Assembly (NCBI GenBank): GCA_045586925.1
Contig: JAZNBG010000011.1
Span: 1 to 64,000, forward strand
Length of the DNA: 64,000 nt
Reading direction: 5' to 3'
Origin: SIG440 sp045586925
Lineage (GTDB): Bacteria > Bacillota > Clostridia > Monoglobales > Monoglobaceae
The notes beneath the pieces are model-generated. The model had not been told where the DNA came from and searched no databases. It saw only the letters and a program-made list of their open reading frames with translations. Numbering within the stretch: the stretch's first letter is position 1; each line of letters opens with the position of its first letter. Shown here piece after piece: positions 62,162 to 64,000 of the stretch. The translations under genes and the position numbers were made by a program.

Positions 62162-63688
62162 ATGAATCAATTTTTCACACAACTTGCTGCATACAATGAT
62201 GTTATTAACACCTTTGTATGGACAACACTTGGTCTTGCATTGTTGCTCTTTACGGGTATTTTAACAACAGTATTGACCAAATTTTTTCAAGTTTCACACA
62301 TTGGACTTTGGTGGAAGAACACCATCGGCAGTCTTTTCCACAAGGATGTAATCGGACACAGCAAGGACAAAGCATCTATCTCCCCCTTCCAGGCTCTTTG
62401 TACAGCACTTGCTGCAACAATCGGTGTTGGTAACATTGCGGGTGTTGCTGCTGCAATTTGTATAGGTGGTGCCGGCGCTGTTTTCTGGATGTGGGTTGCC
62501 GCATTCTTTGGAATGATGACAAACTATTCAGAAAATGTTTTAGGTATCTACTATCGTCGCAAAAATGCAGATGGCGAATGGTCAGGCGGTGCAATGTATT
62601 ACTTGCGCGATGGACTTGGTTCATTTAAAGGCTGCAAAGCTATAGGCAAAATTCTTGCCATCCTTTTCTCAATCTTTACACTCCTTGCATCATTTGGTAT
62701 TGGTGCTATGGGACAGATTAACAAGATTGTAGTAAATATCGAATCTGCTTTCCCTGTTAAAGCACTTGCAAACATTCAGCTTTATGATGGTGTAACAGCT
62801 TATTCGGTTGTTATCGGTATCGTTCTTGTTGTTATTGCTGCTCTTATTGTTCTTGGGGGACTTAAGAGAATTGCATCCTTTGCTGAAAAAGTTGTACCTT
62901 TTATGGTAGTTTTATTTGTAGCAGGAAGTATCGTTATTATCGGTGTTAACTATGCTCAAATCGGTGCTGCATTCAAAGCCATCTTTACACAGGCATTCAG
63001 TCCTATTGCTGTTGCCGGCGGTGTTACCGGTTCAATCATAAAAACTGTTATGGTTCAGGGCTTTAAGCGTGGTGTATTCTCAAACGAGGCAGGTCTTGGT
63101 TCTTCGGTAATGGTGCACTCAAACTCAAATATAAAAGAGCCTGTACAGCAGGGTATGTGGGGTATATTTGAGGTGTTTGCCGATACTATGGTTGTTTGTA
63201 CAATGACTGCACTTGTTGTTCTTACATCAGGCGTATTTGATATTACCGCACCTATTGGCACTCATACAAACGATGCCACTATGGTTGCAGATGCCTTTAA
63301 CTCTGTATTCAGTTATGGAAATATTGGTGGTAAATTTATAGCAATTGCAATTTTACTTTTTGCCTTCACAACTGTTCTTGGCTGGGACCATTACGGAACA
63401 AAAGCTTGGGAGTATCTTTTTGGAACAAAAACAACAAAGCTTTACAAGGTTATTCATCTTGTTATGATTATGTGCGGTGCACTTATGACATCTTCACTTG
63501 CATGGGATATCTCGGATACCTTTAACGGACTTATGATGATTCCTAACCTTATTGGTGTAATCCTTCTTTCCGGTCTTGTTTGTAAAATCACAAAGAACTA
63601 CATAGACAGAAAAATACGCAAACTTGATGTAAAGCCAATGCTTTCTGTATTCCCGGAAATTCAGGAAGAACAAGAAAAAGAACTTTAA
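62162..63688 (+). CDS. AGCS-family sodium:alanine/glycine symporter
   Basis: 508 residues, about ten to eleven membrane helices. Family phrases are ALCTALAATIGVGNIAGVAAA, FWMWVAAFFGMMTNYSENVLG, GGAMYYLRDGLG, GVFSNEAGLGSSVMVHSN and TVLGWDHYGTKAWEYLFG. It imports alanine or glycine with sodium through the cytoplasmic membrane. Control by a glycine riboswitch points to glycine as a substrate. AGGAGG precedes the ATG. Confidence 0.95.
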   Translation: MNQFFTQLAAYNDVINTFVWTTLGLALLLFTGILTTVLTKFFQVSHIGLWWKNTIGSLFHKDVIGHSKDKASISPFQALCTALAATIGVGNIAGVAAAICIGGAGAVFWMWVAAFFGMMTNYSENVLGIYYRRKNADGEWSGGAMYYLRDGLGSFKGCKAIGKILAILFSIFTLLASFGIGAMGQINKIVVNIESAFPVKALANIQLYDGVTAYSVVIGIVLVVIAALIVLGGLKRIASFAEKVVPFMVVLFVAGSIVIIGVNYAQIGAAFKAIFTQAFSPIAVAGGVTGSIIKTVMVQGFKRGVFSNEAGLGSSVMVHSNSNIKEPVQQGMWGIFEVFADTMVVCTMTALVVLTSGVFDITAPIGTHTNDATMVADAFNSVFSYGNIGGKFIAIAILLFAFTTVLGWDHYGTKAWEYLFGTKTTKLYKVIHLVMIMCGALMTSSLAWDISDTFNGLMMIPNLIGVILLSGLVCKITKNYIDRKIRKLDVKPMLSVFPEIQEEQEKEL

Positions 63689-63696
63689 TATTACAG

Positions 63697-63822
63697 AACA
63701 AAGCGGCTACGCCGCTCGCCGCAGGCGGCGGTCGTAGCAAGTGCGCTTTGTTTGCCCATATGCGTTTCCGCTGACGACGGAAAATTTCGCATGGGCATCT
63801 AATTTATGTTTTTGTATAATAG
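63697..63822. repeat. Structured palindromic intergenic repeat, copy 2
   Basis: Matches 31905-32012 in order: AACAAA, an extra GC-rich hairpin (GGCTACGCCGC, CGCCGCAGGCGGCGG), GGCGGTC, CGCTTTG then TTGCCCA, long hairpin with ATGCG/CGCAT and TTTCC/GGAAA arms, GGGCA, and ATGTTTTT tail. Peptides read from it look unnatural, so it is treated as non-coding. Confidence 0.65.
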
Positions 63823-63852
63823 GAAATTACGCAATTTCCTATTATACAAAAA
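63809..63852. terminator. Terminator between the symporter and the minus-strand partial gene
   Basis: TTTTTGTATAATAGGAAATT and its complement AATTTCCTATTATACAAAAA enclose ACGC, a near-perfect AT-rich hairpin flanked by T- and A-runs, fit for both strands. It overlaps the tail of the palindromic repeat. Confidence 0.65.
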
Positions 63853-63862
63853 AGAGCTGTCG

Positions 63863-64000
63863 TTAGGCATCTTCACATAGGGATAAACCAACTTGAAACT
63901 TTGTATTTTGGCGCCGTACTGCAGAAAAAGCCTCGCCAAGCCATACAGGATTGGCTGCGTTTTTTATTTGTTCGACATCCAAAATACTGTGTTTCAAGCA
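63863..64000 (-). CDS. C-terminal end of an unidentified protein, cut by the window edge
   Basis: A frame open from the right edge to the TAA at 63863 gives 45 residues, including NPVWLGEAFSAVRRQ and TKFQVGLSLCEDA. The composition is protein-like, but there is no family I can name and too little length to be sure. A terminator follows at 63809-63852. Confidence 0.3.
   Translation of the reverse strand, partial: CLKHSILDVEQIKNAANPVWLGEAFSAVRRQNTKFQVGLSLCEDA

Noticed and set aside
1..64000. CRISPR array or cas genes
   Set aside because: No regularly spaced direct repeats and no Cas-like reading frame were seen; the repeats found are isolated pairs.

Overview
The window looks like the chromosome of a low-GC, anaerobic, endospore-forming member of the Clostridia, probably an uncultured gut or fermenter species. 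The signs are: pyruvate:ferredoxin oxidoreductase, spoIIM, the 3' part of sigK, a LysM-GH18 spore-type hydrolase, S-layer homology (SLH) proteins, strong AGGAGG ribosome sites, a glycine riboswitch, and YesM/YesN plus LplB/YtcP glycan-uptake genes. No 16S gene or other species-level marker is present, so a finer assignment is not possible.

Region 1 (146-31572, all minus strand) is a large glycan-utilisation locus. Transcription order is: an amidohydrolase and a GH123-like protein; a Gfo/Idh/MocA oxidoreductase; a YesN-type response regulator and its histidine kinase; two sugar ABC permeases with an SLH protein between them; four secreted proteins and the solute-binding lipoprotein; three SLH-bearing surface proteins; then a GH3 enzyme, an esterase, a GH20-like hydrolase, a deacetylase-like protein and another amidohydrolase. 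Three of the secreted proteins (6450-8489, 8494-10902, 16608-18626) are diverged paralogues of a family I do not recognise, with a conserved acidic motif, and are good candidates for a new surface hydrolase or binding family. Two promoters (near 28900 and 31690) share a 21-bp-phased direct repeat that looks like the operator of the AraC-type response regulator.

Region 2 (about 31.6-42.1 kb) is an accessory, scarred zone. Its main gene (32147-34609) fuses a catalytically dead cytosine-C5 methyltransferase fold to an OLD-type ATPase and a TOPRIM nuclease. This is a plausible and possibly undescribed single-gene anti-phage system. Around it are a structured palindromic repeat, remnants of an AAA ATPase in two copies, tandem integrase-type attachment arms on the 3' half of a tRNA-Leu, an IS3-family remnant, and a small sugar module (two Gfo/Idh/MocA dehydrogenases, a sugar isomerase/epimerase and an AraC regulator). 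It ends with a large serine recombinase whose stop codon lies in an AATGA core, directly against the 3' part of sigK. This is the signature of a skin-like element edge. The 5' part of sigK is not in the window.

Region 3 (42.1-64 kb) is mostly core chromosome: xerD, spoIIM, proC, an aspartate-type aminotransferase, a membrane dipeptidase, yraN, rnhB, rbgA, lepB, rplS with its leader, a fucose/rhamnose catabolic pair (AraC, fucI, rhaB), rpsB-tsf, a zinc-ribbon protein, nifJ, a tiny DUF3789-like membrane protein, a LysM-GH18 protein, and a glycine riboswitch controlling an AGCS sodium:amino-acid symporter. The window closes with a second copy of the palindromic repeat and the end of an unidentified minus-strand gene.
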